The notes under the pieces were generated by a model that searched no databases, had not been told where the DNA came from, and worked only from the letters and a program-made list of their open reading frames with translations. DNA of 64,000 nt from assembly GCF_032452875.1 (NCBI RefSeq), contig NC_083890.1, forward strand, positions 46,882,483 through 46,946,482, in the 5' to 3' direction. How positions within the stretch are numbered: position 1 is the stretch's first letter; each line of letters starts with the position of its first letter. Shown here piece by piece: positions 33,416 through 42,934 of this stretch. The stretch is from Bos javanicus (taxonomy: Eukaryota > Chordata > Mammalia > Artiodactyla > Bovidae). A program made the translations under genes and the position numbers.

Positions 33416-34566
33416 TGTATCTCTAAAAAATAAGGATTCTTTTATATTCATAAATTATTACCATGCATCCCAAGTAGTAATAATCCTTGTTATTAAATAT
33501 CAAGTCAGTGTTCAGACTTTCAAGCTGTCTTGTCAATACTATGTGGGGATTTTTTCCCCTTAGCTTATTTGAGTCAGGATCTTGATAAATTTGGTTTGTA
33601 GGTAATTGATGTGATGATGATGAAAAAAGTTGCTGGCAGGAAGTCGTATTATTTTGGAATGGAAATAAACTTCATAAGTAATACTAGTCCTTGCTACAGG
33701 AGATTAAAGATGGTGCAAGAATATAATATATAACTCATAGATCAAGTCAAACCTCTCCTTTTCCTTACACTTACTTCAAAGGAAGAATTAACTCCATTGT
33801 CTTGGCAAACAGATGAATGAAGAAAACATCTCTTGTTATTTCTGTATTATTCTATAAGTCATTAATCTGAACTTGTCTACAAATAGAATTCTTGAATATT
33901 TGCAATAGATCATTGATTAAAACTTCAGTCCCTGATGAATAATAAGTATTGTATGTGCTTAAATTAATGAAACCACCATGCAATTATGTTCCAGTTTCAC
34001 TGAAGTTGATCCAGACCAGGCTGTACATAAGGCATTATTTTAGGTCACACAATTGTTCAAACAAAGCTGAAAAGGATGGTTGTTCTCTTACACTTTGTAT
34101 AGCTGCAGTAAATTACACATTTTTTAAAGGGAAGTGATCAACTTTGGATACAAATATATTACCATAGAATAACAATTTAATTGTGGGGTTAAATGACTTT
34201 TATTTGGAAAATAAGCAGAATACTCAAATCTGAGGAAAGTCCTACTAGAATAAGAATTTAATGTTTGTTTTTTTTTTTAATATATAGAGCAGTTTCTAGT
34301 ATATGGTGCTCCATAACGATTTTGTCATGAATATACAAATTCATGAAGCCATGATCTTTCCTGACAAAAATGGGCTTCCATCAGCTGACCAGGGCTCTGG
34401 AGAATGGTACAAACAGGCCTCCAACTTGGCAAGAGAAAACCGATGAGTCACTTGGAAAGACCTTCTCTCCCTCATTCCATGCGCACCTCATCACTAGGTT
34501 CTGTGCAGTTCACATCCTGCATGTTGTCTGAGTTTTCTCACGGTCAGGTTTTGGGTTTTGTGTTTG
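33416..34566. other. Single-copy AT-rich DNA
   Basis: No repeats or genes recognised apart from a T-run near 34268. Confidence 0.5.
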
Positions 34567-34748
34567 CTATTTAGTCACTAAGTCTCATCCAACTCTTTTG
34601 CGACCCCACGGACTATAGCCCACCAGTCCATGGGGTTTTCTGGGCAAGGATATTGGAATGAGTTGCTGTTTCCTTCTCCATAGGATCTTCCTGACCCAGG
34701 GATCGAACCCAGGTGTCTTGCACTACAGGCAGATTCTTTACCACCAGG
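34567..34748 (-). mobile_element. Bov-tA SINE, first of an abutting pair
   Basis: Antisense Bov-tA (TATTTAGTCACTAAGTCTCATCC to CAGATTCTTTACCACCAGG). The last part of its head is cut where the next SINE begins. Confidence 0.9.
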
Positions 34749-34960
34749 TCGCTTCAGATGTGTCTGACTCTTTGTGACCCTGTGGACTGTAGCCTGCCTC
34801 CAGGCTCCTCTGTCCATGGGATTCTCCAGGCAAGAATACTGGAGTGGGCTGCCATGCCCTCCTCCGGGGCTCTTCCCAACCCAGGGATTGAAGCTGCATC
34901 TCCTATGTCTCCTACATTGGCAGGCAGGTTCTTTACACTCGTGCCACCTGGGAAACCCTC
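34749..34960 (-). mobile_element. Bov-tA SINE, second of an abutting pair
   Basis: Antisense Bov-tA (GTCGCTTCAGATGTGTCTGAC to GTGCCACCTGGGAAACCC) starting directly after the first. Same orientation, so an insertion into the head of the first copy or an adjacent insertion. Confidence 0.9.
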
Positions 34961-35220
34961 CAGTTGGGTGTGTGGGTGTAAATCATTTGGATGAGTGGCT
35001 CCCAGAGATGCTGGTTTCTCACACTTAGTCCACACTTTGCCTTCATTAATTCACTAGAAAATTCAGCTAAATTCATCTGTTGATGTATATTATTTGGAAT
35101 CTGACCCAGATAAGAAATTGTTTGCTCTCTCTCTCTTATTGGAGGTGCCCATCTTTTACTAGATTTTAAGTAGTTCTTTGCCTTGTAATTCCATATCTCA
35201 CAGTACGTTGTGATTTTTCT

Positions 35221-35327
35221 TTTTTTTTAATTTTATTTTATTTTTAAACTTTACATAATTGTATTAGTTTTGCCAAATATCAAAATGAATCCGCCACAGG
35301 TATACATGTGTTCCCCATCCTGAACCT
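35221..35327 (-). mobile_element. L1 3' end, 0.1 kb
   Basis: T-rich tail (minus-strand poly-A), AATTGTATTAGTTTTGCCAA, then CCGCCACAGGTATACATGTG and TTCCCCATCCTGAACC: the very 3' end of ruminant L1. A T8AATT motif on both sides may be the target duplication. Confidence 0.9.
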
Positions 35328-36957
35328 TTTTTTTTAATTATCTGTGTCTTCTTGTAATCTTGGAAGAAAAGCTTTTCCAGCTTTCTACATCTTAAGCAGA
35401 AGCTATAAAATCCCTGACATGTTTTAGCAGATAAAAAAGATTTTAAACATACATTCTTTGATTTTATTTTAAAATATGGGCACAGAACAAATTTAATGAT
35501 ATCAGAAAACCTTATAAGAAAGTACACATGTAAATTAGTGATTTCAGTGAAATAAGAGAAAAGGCTACACACTACTACACAGGATCTGAGAATCTACATG
35601 ATTTAAACGTATATGAACAACTTATGTTCACCTCCTCAAGAGCAAGCATATTTTGTTAAAAATAAAATGCATGGTGGTCTGCAGTTTAACTGTTAGTTTC
35701 AACATCTATAAGCATGTTTGAGCAATAATAACCAGCAACATGGCGTTAAACAGGCCACACATGTTTTTCCTTTCTTGTCCTTCAAAATAAAAGCAGCAAT
35801 GAAAAATGAATAGGAAGACAGGGTGAAGGAGACAGAATAAAACGATTGCCATACTCACAAATGCTGACTAATTAAGGATCTGGCAGACATCAAGCTGTAC
35901 TACCAAAAGTGTTTCTGGAGAAGGAGTCTCAATAAGGAATATGGCTGCCATTATTCATTTGCAGAACATACACTGAACATTTCTAGTCATTCCAATACTG
36001 AGTACCAAACAATGGTCGTTTCAGTAAGCAAAAAGTTTTGCCTTTGTTAAAGAGTTTCAAAGTTCTAAGTCAAGAATGAACTATTATTCATCATTCAGTT
36101 CCAGCAGCTCAAAGCTTGTGGAAGAGGGAGAGAGCAAGCAAGCAAGGTATCTAGGTTTCTCATCCTATGAGTAAGAAGCCAGTTATCAGAAATTCCATAT
36201 TGGCAAAATCTTTATTTCACTGTAGGTCAATCCAGAAGAAAGAAAACATTTTTCTACAAAGGCGTCTATGTTGCTGTCAGATGGCAGCACATTAAATTGT
36301 CCAAAAAATCCACATCCTGGCATGTGAGTATTTCTCAAAGCTAACTATTCATAAAATGTTGACATATCATTCCTGTAACTGTCAACAGACACGGATACTG
36401 GTAAGATCACATGAAATTCTCTTCTCAAGGAGACCAGCTATCACAAGACTACTCGGAATTTTCAGAATGGCCAATATGCAAAATAAGGAAATGGTCGGAT
36501 TTATCTAAATTTATCTAGATTTATCCAAATATATAAAAATATGATAAAAAGTAACAGTTTCAAAATAAGAAACTATGAAATAGTCAGAGATTCAAATAGT
36601 ATTAGAGGGGGCCTATTAATTATATTTACCAAGCTTAGTTAGTAAAGCATACAGCTTTGGAGATGATTACACAGGGAGCAATTCCTTTTTAAATGTGAAA
36701 AGTTTATACAAACTCTGACTGCATTAATCATGGTTCAGCATTGTGATGTGCAAGGGCCTTTGATGATCTTGACATATGAAACTTTGCCCAGTTGATTTAT
36801 GCCATATTAAGGTAGAGATTTTAATGTTTGTTCTTAGACACTTTCAGGGAACTTAACTGGATGAAGAGCATAAATTATAGAAATAAAACTCCCCTAGCTG
36901 TTATCCAGTGAGTGATTAGAAAAAAAAATTTACCTCATTATATTTGAGATATTTTCT
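35328..36957. other. 1.6 kb free of recognisable repeats
   Basis: Unique-looking sequence with no SINE, LINE or simple repeat. The 102-codon minus-strand open stretch at 35264-35572 overlaps the L1 tail and is not gene-like. Confidence 0.5.
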
Positions 36958-36969
36958 TAAATATCTTCA

Positions 36970-38687
36970 GTTCAGTTCAGTCACTCAGTCGTGTCCGACT
37001 CTTTGTGGTCCCATGAATTGAAGCACACCAGGCCTCCCTGTCCATCACCGACTCCTGGAGTTCACCCAAACTCATGTCCATCAAGTCAGTGATGCCATCC
37101 AGCCAGCTCATCCTCTGTCGTCCCCTTCTCCTCCTGCCCCTAATCCCTCCCAGCATCAGAGTCTTTTCCAATGAGTCAACTCTTTGCATGAGGTGGCCAA
37201 AGTACTGGAGTTTCAGCTTTAGCATCAGTCCTTCTAAAGTACACCCAGGACTGATCTCCTTTAGAATGGACTGGTTGGGTCTCCTTGCAGTCCAAGGGAC
37301 TCTCAAGAGTCTTCTCCAATACCACAGTTCAAAAGCATCAATTCTTTGGCGCTCAGCTTTCTTCACAGTCCAACTCTCACATCCATACATGACCACTGGA
37401 AAAACCATAGCCTTGACAAGATGGACCTTTGTTGGCGAAGTAATGTCTCTGCTTTTGAATATGCTGTCTAGGTTGGTCATAACTTTCCTTCCAAGGAGTA
37501 AGCGTCTTTTAATTTCATGGCTGCAATCACCATCTGCAGTGATTTTGGAGCCCTCAAAAATAAACTCAGCCACTGTTTCCACTGTTTCCCCATCTATTTG
37601 CCATGAAGTGAGAGGATGAGATGGCTGGATGGCATCACTGACTCAATGGACGTGAGTCTCAGTAAACTCTGGCAGTTGGTGATGGACAGGGAGGCCTGGC
37701 GTGCTGCGGTTCATGGGGTCGCAAAGAGTCAGACACGACTGAGCGACTGATCTGATCTGATTTGATCTGATGGGACCAGATGCCATGATCTTCGTTTTCT
37801 GAATGTTGAGCTTTAAGCCAACTTTTTCACTCTCCTCTTTCACTTTCATCAAGAGGCTTTTGAGTTCCTCTTCACTTTCTGCCATAAGGGTGGTGTCATT
37901 TGCATATCTGAGGTTGTTGATACTTCTCCTGGCAATCTTGATTCCAGCTTGTGCTTCTTCCAGCCCAGCGTTTCTCATGATGTACTCTGCATAGAAGTTA
38001 AATAAGCAGGGTGACAATATACAGCCTTGATGTACTCCTTTTCCTATTTGGAACCAGTCTGTTGTTCCATGTCCAGTTCTAACTGTTGCTTCCTGACCTG
38101 CATATAGGTTTCTCAAGAGGCAGGTCAGGTGGTCTGGTATTCCCATTTCTTTCAGAATTTTCCACAGTTTATTGTGATCCACACAGTCAAAGGCTTTGGC
38201 ATAGTCAATAATGCAGAAATAGATGTTTTTCTGGAACTTTCTTCCTTTTTCGATGATCCAGTGGATGTTGGCAATTTGATCTCTGGTTCCTCTGTCTTTT
38301 CTAAACCAGTTTGAACATCTGGAAATTCATGGTTCACATATTGCTGAAGCCTGGCTTGGAGAATTTTGAGCATGACTTTACTAGCATGTGAGATGAGTGC
38401 AATTGTGTGGTAGTTTGAGCATTCTTTGGCATTGCCTTTCTTTGGGATTGAAATGAAAACTGACCATTTCCAGTCCTGTTTTCCAAATTTGGTGGCATAT
38501 TGAGTGCAGCACTTTCACAGCATCATCTTTCAGGATTTGAAATAGCTCAACTGGAATTCCATCACCTCCACTAGCTTTGTTCATAGTGATGCTTTCTAAG
38601 GCCCACTTGACTTCACATTCCAGGATCTCTGGCTCTAGGTGAGTGATCACACCATCCTGATTATCTTGGTCGTGAAGATTTTTTTTG
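36970..38687 (-). pseudogene. BovB LINE, longest copy, broken RT ORF, 12-bp target duplication
   Basis: Antisense BovB, 3' tail first. The reverse transcriptase (RNA-templated DNA synthesis for target-primed retrotransposition) is recognisable in three minus-strand blocks: an N-terminal RT part at 38381-38710 (NKASGGDGIPVELF region), the palm at 37643-38182 (FQIGKGVHQGCILSP), and the C-terminal part at 36977-37582. The catalytic motif reads Tyr-Ala-Asn-Asp (codons at 37895-37906) instead of Tyr-Ala-Asp-Asp, so the enzyme would be dead even without the frameshifts. A second, sense BovB fragment (37613-37770) interrupts it. TAAATATCTTCA at 36958-36969 and 38688-38699 is a perfect duplication. 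The endonuclease half is absent. Confidence 0.94.
37613..37770 (+). mobile_element. Short BovB 3' end nested inside BovB
   Basis: Sense BovB starting AGGATGAGATGGCTGGATGG and ending with GACTGATCTGATCTGATTTG. The host BovB reads ...GCCATGAAGTGA on the left and TGGGACCAGATGCC on the right, which are contiguous in the element. The tail uses GATCT-type units, unlike the AACTG units of the host copy. Confidence 0.92.
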
Positions 38688-38832
38688 TAAATATCTTCAA
38701 CTAACTTCAAATGTCTTGTAAAATAATGAAAAAAATCAAATATTTTAAAATAAAATATTGACAGGATTAGATTAACAACGGATCAAAGACAGTAAAAGAA
38801 AAGGTCACTGAGTGTAAAGTTGCATGAATTAG

Positions 38833-39181
38833 GTTCAGTTCTGTTCAGTCGCTCAGTTGTGTCTGACCCTTTGCAACCCCATGGACTGCAGCACTTCAGG
38901 CTTCCCTGTCCATCACCAACTCCTGGAGCTTGCTCAGACTCATGTCCATCAAGTCAGTGATGCCATCCAACTATGTCATTCTCTGTCGCCCCCTTCTTAT
39001 CCTGCCTTCAATCTTTCCCAGCATCAGGGTCTTTTCCAATGAGTCAATTCTTCACATAGGTGGCCAAAGTATTGGAGTTTCAGCTTCAGCATCAGTCCTT
39101 CCAATGAATATTTAGGACTGATTTCCTTTAGGATTGGCTGGTTTGATCTCCTTTCAGTCCAAGGGACTCTCAAGAGTCTTG
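38833..39181 (-). mobile_element. BovB 3' end, 0.35 kb, left arm of inverted pair
   Basis: Antisense BovB from GGTTCAGTTCTGTTCAGTCG to GGGACTCTCAAGAGTCTTGA. It covers the last part of the RT ORF and the 3' UTR. Confidence 0.93.
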
Positions 39182-39250
39182 AAGAAGGTACCCAGTATGA
39201 AAACACAGATTTAAAAGTATTAAAAATTAGACTTGTGTAACAGTTGTGGA

Positions 39251-39547
39251 TCAGCCCTGGGATTTCTTTGGAAGGAATGATGCTAAAGCTGAAACTCCAG
39301 TACTTTGGCCACCTCATGCGAAGAGTTGACTCATTGGAAAAGACTCTGATGCTGGGAGGGATTGGGGGCAGGAGGAGAAGGGGATGACAGAGGATGAGCT
39401 GGCTGGATGGCATCACTGACTCAGTGGACGTGAGTCTCAGCGAACTCCGGGAGTCGGTGATGGACAGGGAGGCCTGGCGTGCTGTGATTCATGGGGTCGC
39501 AAAGAGTCGGACACGACTGAGTGACTGATCTGATCTGATCTGATCTG
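39251..39547 (+). mobile_element. BovB 3' end, 0.3 kb, right arm, 12-bp target duplication
   Basis: Sense BovB from TCAGCCCTGGGATTTC to the tail GACTGATCTGATCTGATCTG. AACAGTTGTGGA is duplicated perfectly at 39239-39250 and 39548-39559. Same GATCT tail type and the same GGACGTGAGTCTCAG variant as the nested copy at 37613-37770. Confidence 0.95.
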
Positions 39548-39559
39548 AACAGTTGTGGA

Positions 39560-40150
39560 ATTCCAAAAAGAGAAGAGAGTTAAGGAAACCTAATATCAAG
39601 AGCAACAACTTAAAAAATAAATGCAAAAAGACACACCTAGAAATGAAGCAGAGAAATAAAAATTTAATGCTATTTTTTGATTATCCTAAAATAGGAAAGT
39701 ATAAATAGAGAAATAATAATAACAACAGAGATAAATGAGACAAATAAATGGGCCATAGAAAAATGTCATAGATTTAAATTAATAATATCAATTATTACAT
39801 TACCTGTAAATGTATTTCCAGAAATAAAGGTTGTTCAGTATTAATACATACATTACTATAGCAGGCATTTTAATACATTTAAAGAAAAAAGAAATCATAT
39901 GACTGTATGTAAAAAACTGAAAACCCTTGACAAATTTCAAGCTCTGCTGATGAAATTTTTTTAATTAAAGACATTTTCTCAATATATGTATATTTTAAGG
40001 AGTTTCCTCCAAAATGAGTTTATTCATAATTGCCTGGAGTATTTCTTGGAGTGACTACTGCCTTTTATTTATGCTTACTCTCTGGACAGTTTCCTTCCAA
40101 CTGAAGTCATCCCATTAGAACTGATGATACAAGATTTGTCCTTGAATTTA
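39560..40150. other. AT-rich DNA before the envelope-like relic
   Basis: Mostly A-rich and unassigned. The reading frame of the relic below can be followed upstream to about 40055, where it meets a stop. Confidence 0.4.
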
Positions 40151-40546
40151 AATGACATGTTCAATGATACCATCTCATCCTTGCAAGGCACATAGGTCAG
40201 CCTCTACTCAAAGGTTGAGAGTTTTATGGATTATAGCACTGGCCCAGAATTCCTCCTTGTTTGTCAGGGTAGAGTCTGTGAAGTTGCTAATACATCTTTC
40301 TCAATCTGGTTTAATTCTTTGGGTCAAGTGCTAAAGTCAGTGCAGAAATGGAAAAAGAAACCCACCTGGCTATCTGAGGTAGACTCTGCGGGTTTATAGG
40401 ATTTGTTCAGTTAGCTGGATCTGAAACCCTACAGAAAGTGGCTAAAGTCAATGCTACAGGTTGCCGTCAACCTGCTGTTTGGAGTTCTGTTTCTTGTAGT
40501 CTTAATTAAATATTGCATGAGACAAATTGAATGGACTTGTTCCTAG
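40151..40546 (+). pseudogene. Decayed retroviral envelope transmembrane-subunit relic
   Basis: One plus-strand frame of about 131 codons reads like the transmembrane (TM) subunit of a retroviral envelope, with in-frame stops at 40193-40195, 40397-40399 and 40412-40414 and a terminal stop at 40544-40546. In order I see a helical segment with isoleucine/leucine repeats; a Cys followed by Val-Ala-Asn-Thr-Ser where the family has its disulphide-bonded loop, though the later cysteines expected there are not present; Trp and Asn-Ser residues after it; a charged stretch ending in Trp-Leu; a Trp-Leu-Lys juxtamembrane segment near 40439; a 19-residue hydrophobic span at 40451-40507; and a short basic tail. 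In the virus this subunit anchors the envelope and drives membrane fusion; this copy cannot. No gag, pol or LTR was found beside it. The call rests on domain order, not a database match. Confidence 0.5.
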
Positions 40547-41574
40547 CCTCTGTTGATCAGATTAATCAGAGTGGCTGATGGAGTGGTGTGCTCATGTGTA
40601 AATTTGCCAGAAGGCAAAACAGAGCAAAGTTCAGGTAGGGGAACTTTGATAGTGGACCATTAGGGGAAGAAGAACAAGCAAAATCTTCCAGTTCTTTAAG
40701 TTCAGACTTCCTTACCTGTGAAGGAAATCTATATGCAAAATTAACCGCATCCCTCTGCGTGGCTTCTGTGAGACTTGGGATGATAATCATGCTTCTTGCT
40801 GTGCTGTAAGAAATGAATAACTTTCTTAAGAACTGAGATTCATGTGTCTTCTGCTAGCATCAATGAAACAATGGCAAGATAATTTGCCACCTTGTAAGTG
40901 GGGCAGAATGTCAGATACTTCACAGTTATTGATGCCAGGATATGGGGAAAATCTGAAAATTGTATACAGACACAATGAACTGAACCATATATCAAATGGA
41001 TAACATTACTACAGTTAAGGGATTGGGGAAGAACTACCCCAACTAAATTTACAACACAATGTTTGAACTATGTCTTTAGGCTAAAGGCCAAAAATAATTA
41101 TTCTGTTTTTCTTTACACAGAGGCAAGGTTTGGCATTTCTGAAACTACTTTCTGTATATTTTATGATTGAGCAAACAAATACATATATTATGGATAATAA
41201 GAGCCAGATTTCTGACTGTCAAAATAAGGATTTAAAAATTAAATGGGGAGTTGTTGAAATGGGGAATGTGACTCATAGGTTTTAATATACAGATAATAGA
41301 TAAATAGATATATACATGCATAGATACATAAATGAATATAGACATGAGTGCTTATGTATGTGGAAATGTAGATATTTGTGCACATGTATGTGTGTTGTAT
41401 CTTTTATTTCACAGATCAATCCAATGAGAGGATGAGGACACAGTGATACCCCAGTAGCAGTGAACATACCTAGAACCCAGACATTGGTCTCTAAATGTAC
41501 TTCTCCAAATTAAGACACAGGGATCCACAGTGTAATAACTAACACCAATTAATACATGCTGTCACAAATAGGAA
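40547..41574. other. Unassigned DNA downstream of the relic
   Basis: Could include remaining provirus or LTR sequence, but I found no LTR signature. Low-complexity ATAG/ATAC sequence at about 41287-41350. Confidence 0.4.
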
Positions 41575-42175
41575 GATTTTTTTTCATTTTTATGGCTGAA
41601 TTATATATTATGCATATTATATATGTGTATATACAGATATATATTCCATTGTGTGGAATATATCACACATATGTCATGTTTTTTATCTATCCATCCACTG
41701 ATGAATATTAGGTTGCATTTCAGCTACTGTAAATGATGCTGCATTGAACATAGAGGTGCGTACATCTTTTTGAGTTAGTGTTCTCATTTTCTTTCATTAG
41801 CTACCCATACCCAGAAATGAAATTGCTAGATCACATAGCAATTCTGTTTTTAATTTTGTGAGAAGCCTCCATGTGGTTTTGCATAGTGGCTGCTCCAATT
41901 TACATTCCCACCAACAGTACATGTTGCTGTAGCTGTTCAGTTGCTCAGTCATGTCTGACTCTTTGCGACCCCATGGACTACAGCACACCAGGCCTCCCTG
42001 TCCTTCACCATCTATCTCCCAGATCCTGCTCAAACTCAGGTCAGTGATGCCACCCAACCATTTCCCTTTTCTCCACATGTTCACCAGCCCTTGTTATTTC
42101 TTGTGTTTTTGCTAATAGCCATTCTAACAGGTGTGAGATAACTTTTCACCATGGTTGGGATTTGTCTTTCTTTCA
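41575..42175 (-). mobile_element. Old L1, antisense, split by BovB fragment
   Basis: TATCCATCCACTGATGAATA, TTAGGTTGCATTTCAGCTAC, ATGATGCTGCATTGAACATA, TTGCTAGATCACATAGCAAT and TTTACATTCCCACCAACAGT are the antisense ORF2 3' region. It resumes after the insertion with TTCCCTTTTCTCCACATG and CATTCTAACAGGTGTGAGAT. Confidence 0.85.
41926..42065 (-). mobile_element. BovB 3'-end fragment inside L1
   Basis: GCTGTTCAGTTGCTCAGTCATG to TGATGCCACCCAACCA, the antisense 3' end of BovB. The L1 sequence is contiguous across it. Confidence 0.88.
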
Positions 42176-42534
42176 TCTTGCATGCTGGTCTCCTCCTCCT
42201 TGTCTCAGTGAGTCTGTCAGCTCAGTCTGCTGGTGCTTAATTCTCTCTGATCTACTCTTCTGTCGCCTCCCTACTACATCAGTACTTGGAGTTGTCTTTA
42301 GTTTTCTATCCTCCAGTTAGTACACTGATGAAATGATGGAGGTCATCTTTCTCATTTTCTTTCTCTAGGGGATCACCATCCCATATTGCCAGCGATCCAT
42401 TGTTTAAAATCCATGGTTTCACATACTTGCCCAGTTTAGCTTGTTGCTCAAAGTTAGCAGGTAAATCCAGTCCCTGATATTCCATATTGGTCAGAACAGA
42501 AAGTACGGTACAACTACTATTGAAAAGATTTTCT
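42176..42534. other. Unassigned DNA between L1 pieces
   Basis: Contains GGTAAATCCAGTCCCTGATA and TCCATATTGGTCAGAACAGA, which resemble a 3' end of some old mammalian repeat that I cannot name. Confidence 0.35.
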
Positions 42535-42818
42535 CAGCTAAGCCAAATTTATTGAAGCACTATGACCCAGCCGTTTTACTCCTGGGTGTTTTCTTGAGAT
42601 AAATGAAAATATATGCTCACAAAAAGACTTGTAGGAGAATTTTCATGGCAGCTTCATCCATGGTAACCAAAAAATGAAAACAATTCAAATTCCAAATGAC
42701 ATGAAAATGTGTAAGCAAATTGTGGCATATCCATACAAGAAATATTACTCAACAATAAAGAGGAATAACTTGCTGATCTACACAACAACATGGATTTCTC
42801 TCACAGACATTATGCTCC
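42535..42818 (+). mobile_element. Old L1 3' ORF2 piece, sense
   Basis: ACTCCTGGGTGTTTTCTTGAG, AGACTTGTAGGAGAATTTTC, AACAATTCAAATTCCAAATG, AGAAATATTACTCAACAATA and ACAACATGGATTTCTCTCAC give the sense order of the old L1 ORF2 C-terminal region. It is in the opposite orientation to the L1 at 41575-42175 and ends where a Bov-A unit begins. Confidence 0.8.
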
Positions 42819-42821
42819 CTT

Positions 42822-42934
42822 AAAGTCAAAGTGAAAGTCGCTCAGTTGTGTCAGACTCTTTGTGATCCCATGGACTGTAGCCCATCAGGCTCCTCTGTCC
42901 ATGGGATTTTCCAGGCAAGAATACTGGAGTGGGT
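42822..42934 (-). mobile_element. Bov-A unit fused to L1 5' truncation point
   Basis: Antisense Bov-A or Bov-tA tail, AAAGTCAAAGTGAAAGTCGC to AGAATACTGGAGTGGG, cut at exactly the point where the next L1 starts. The tRNA head or second monomer that should follow is absent. Confidence 0.9.

Noticed and set aside
37074..37619. 181-codon plus-strand open frame
   Set aside because: It is the antisense shadow of the BovB RT frame on the minus strand at 36977-37582.
41919..42081. ACATGTT direct repeat as target duplication of the BovB fragment
   Set aside because: Comparing with the interrupted L1 shows the L1 resumes at TTCCCTTTTC, before the right-hand ACATGTT, so the repeat does not bracket the insertion.
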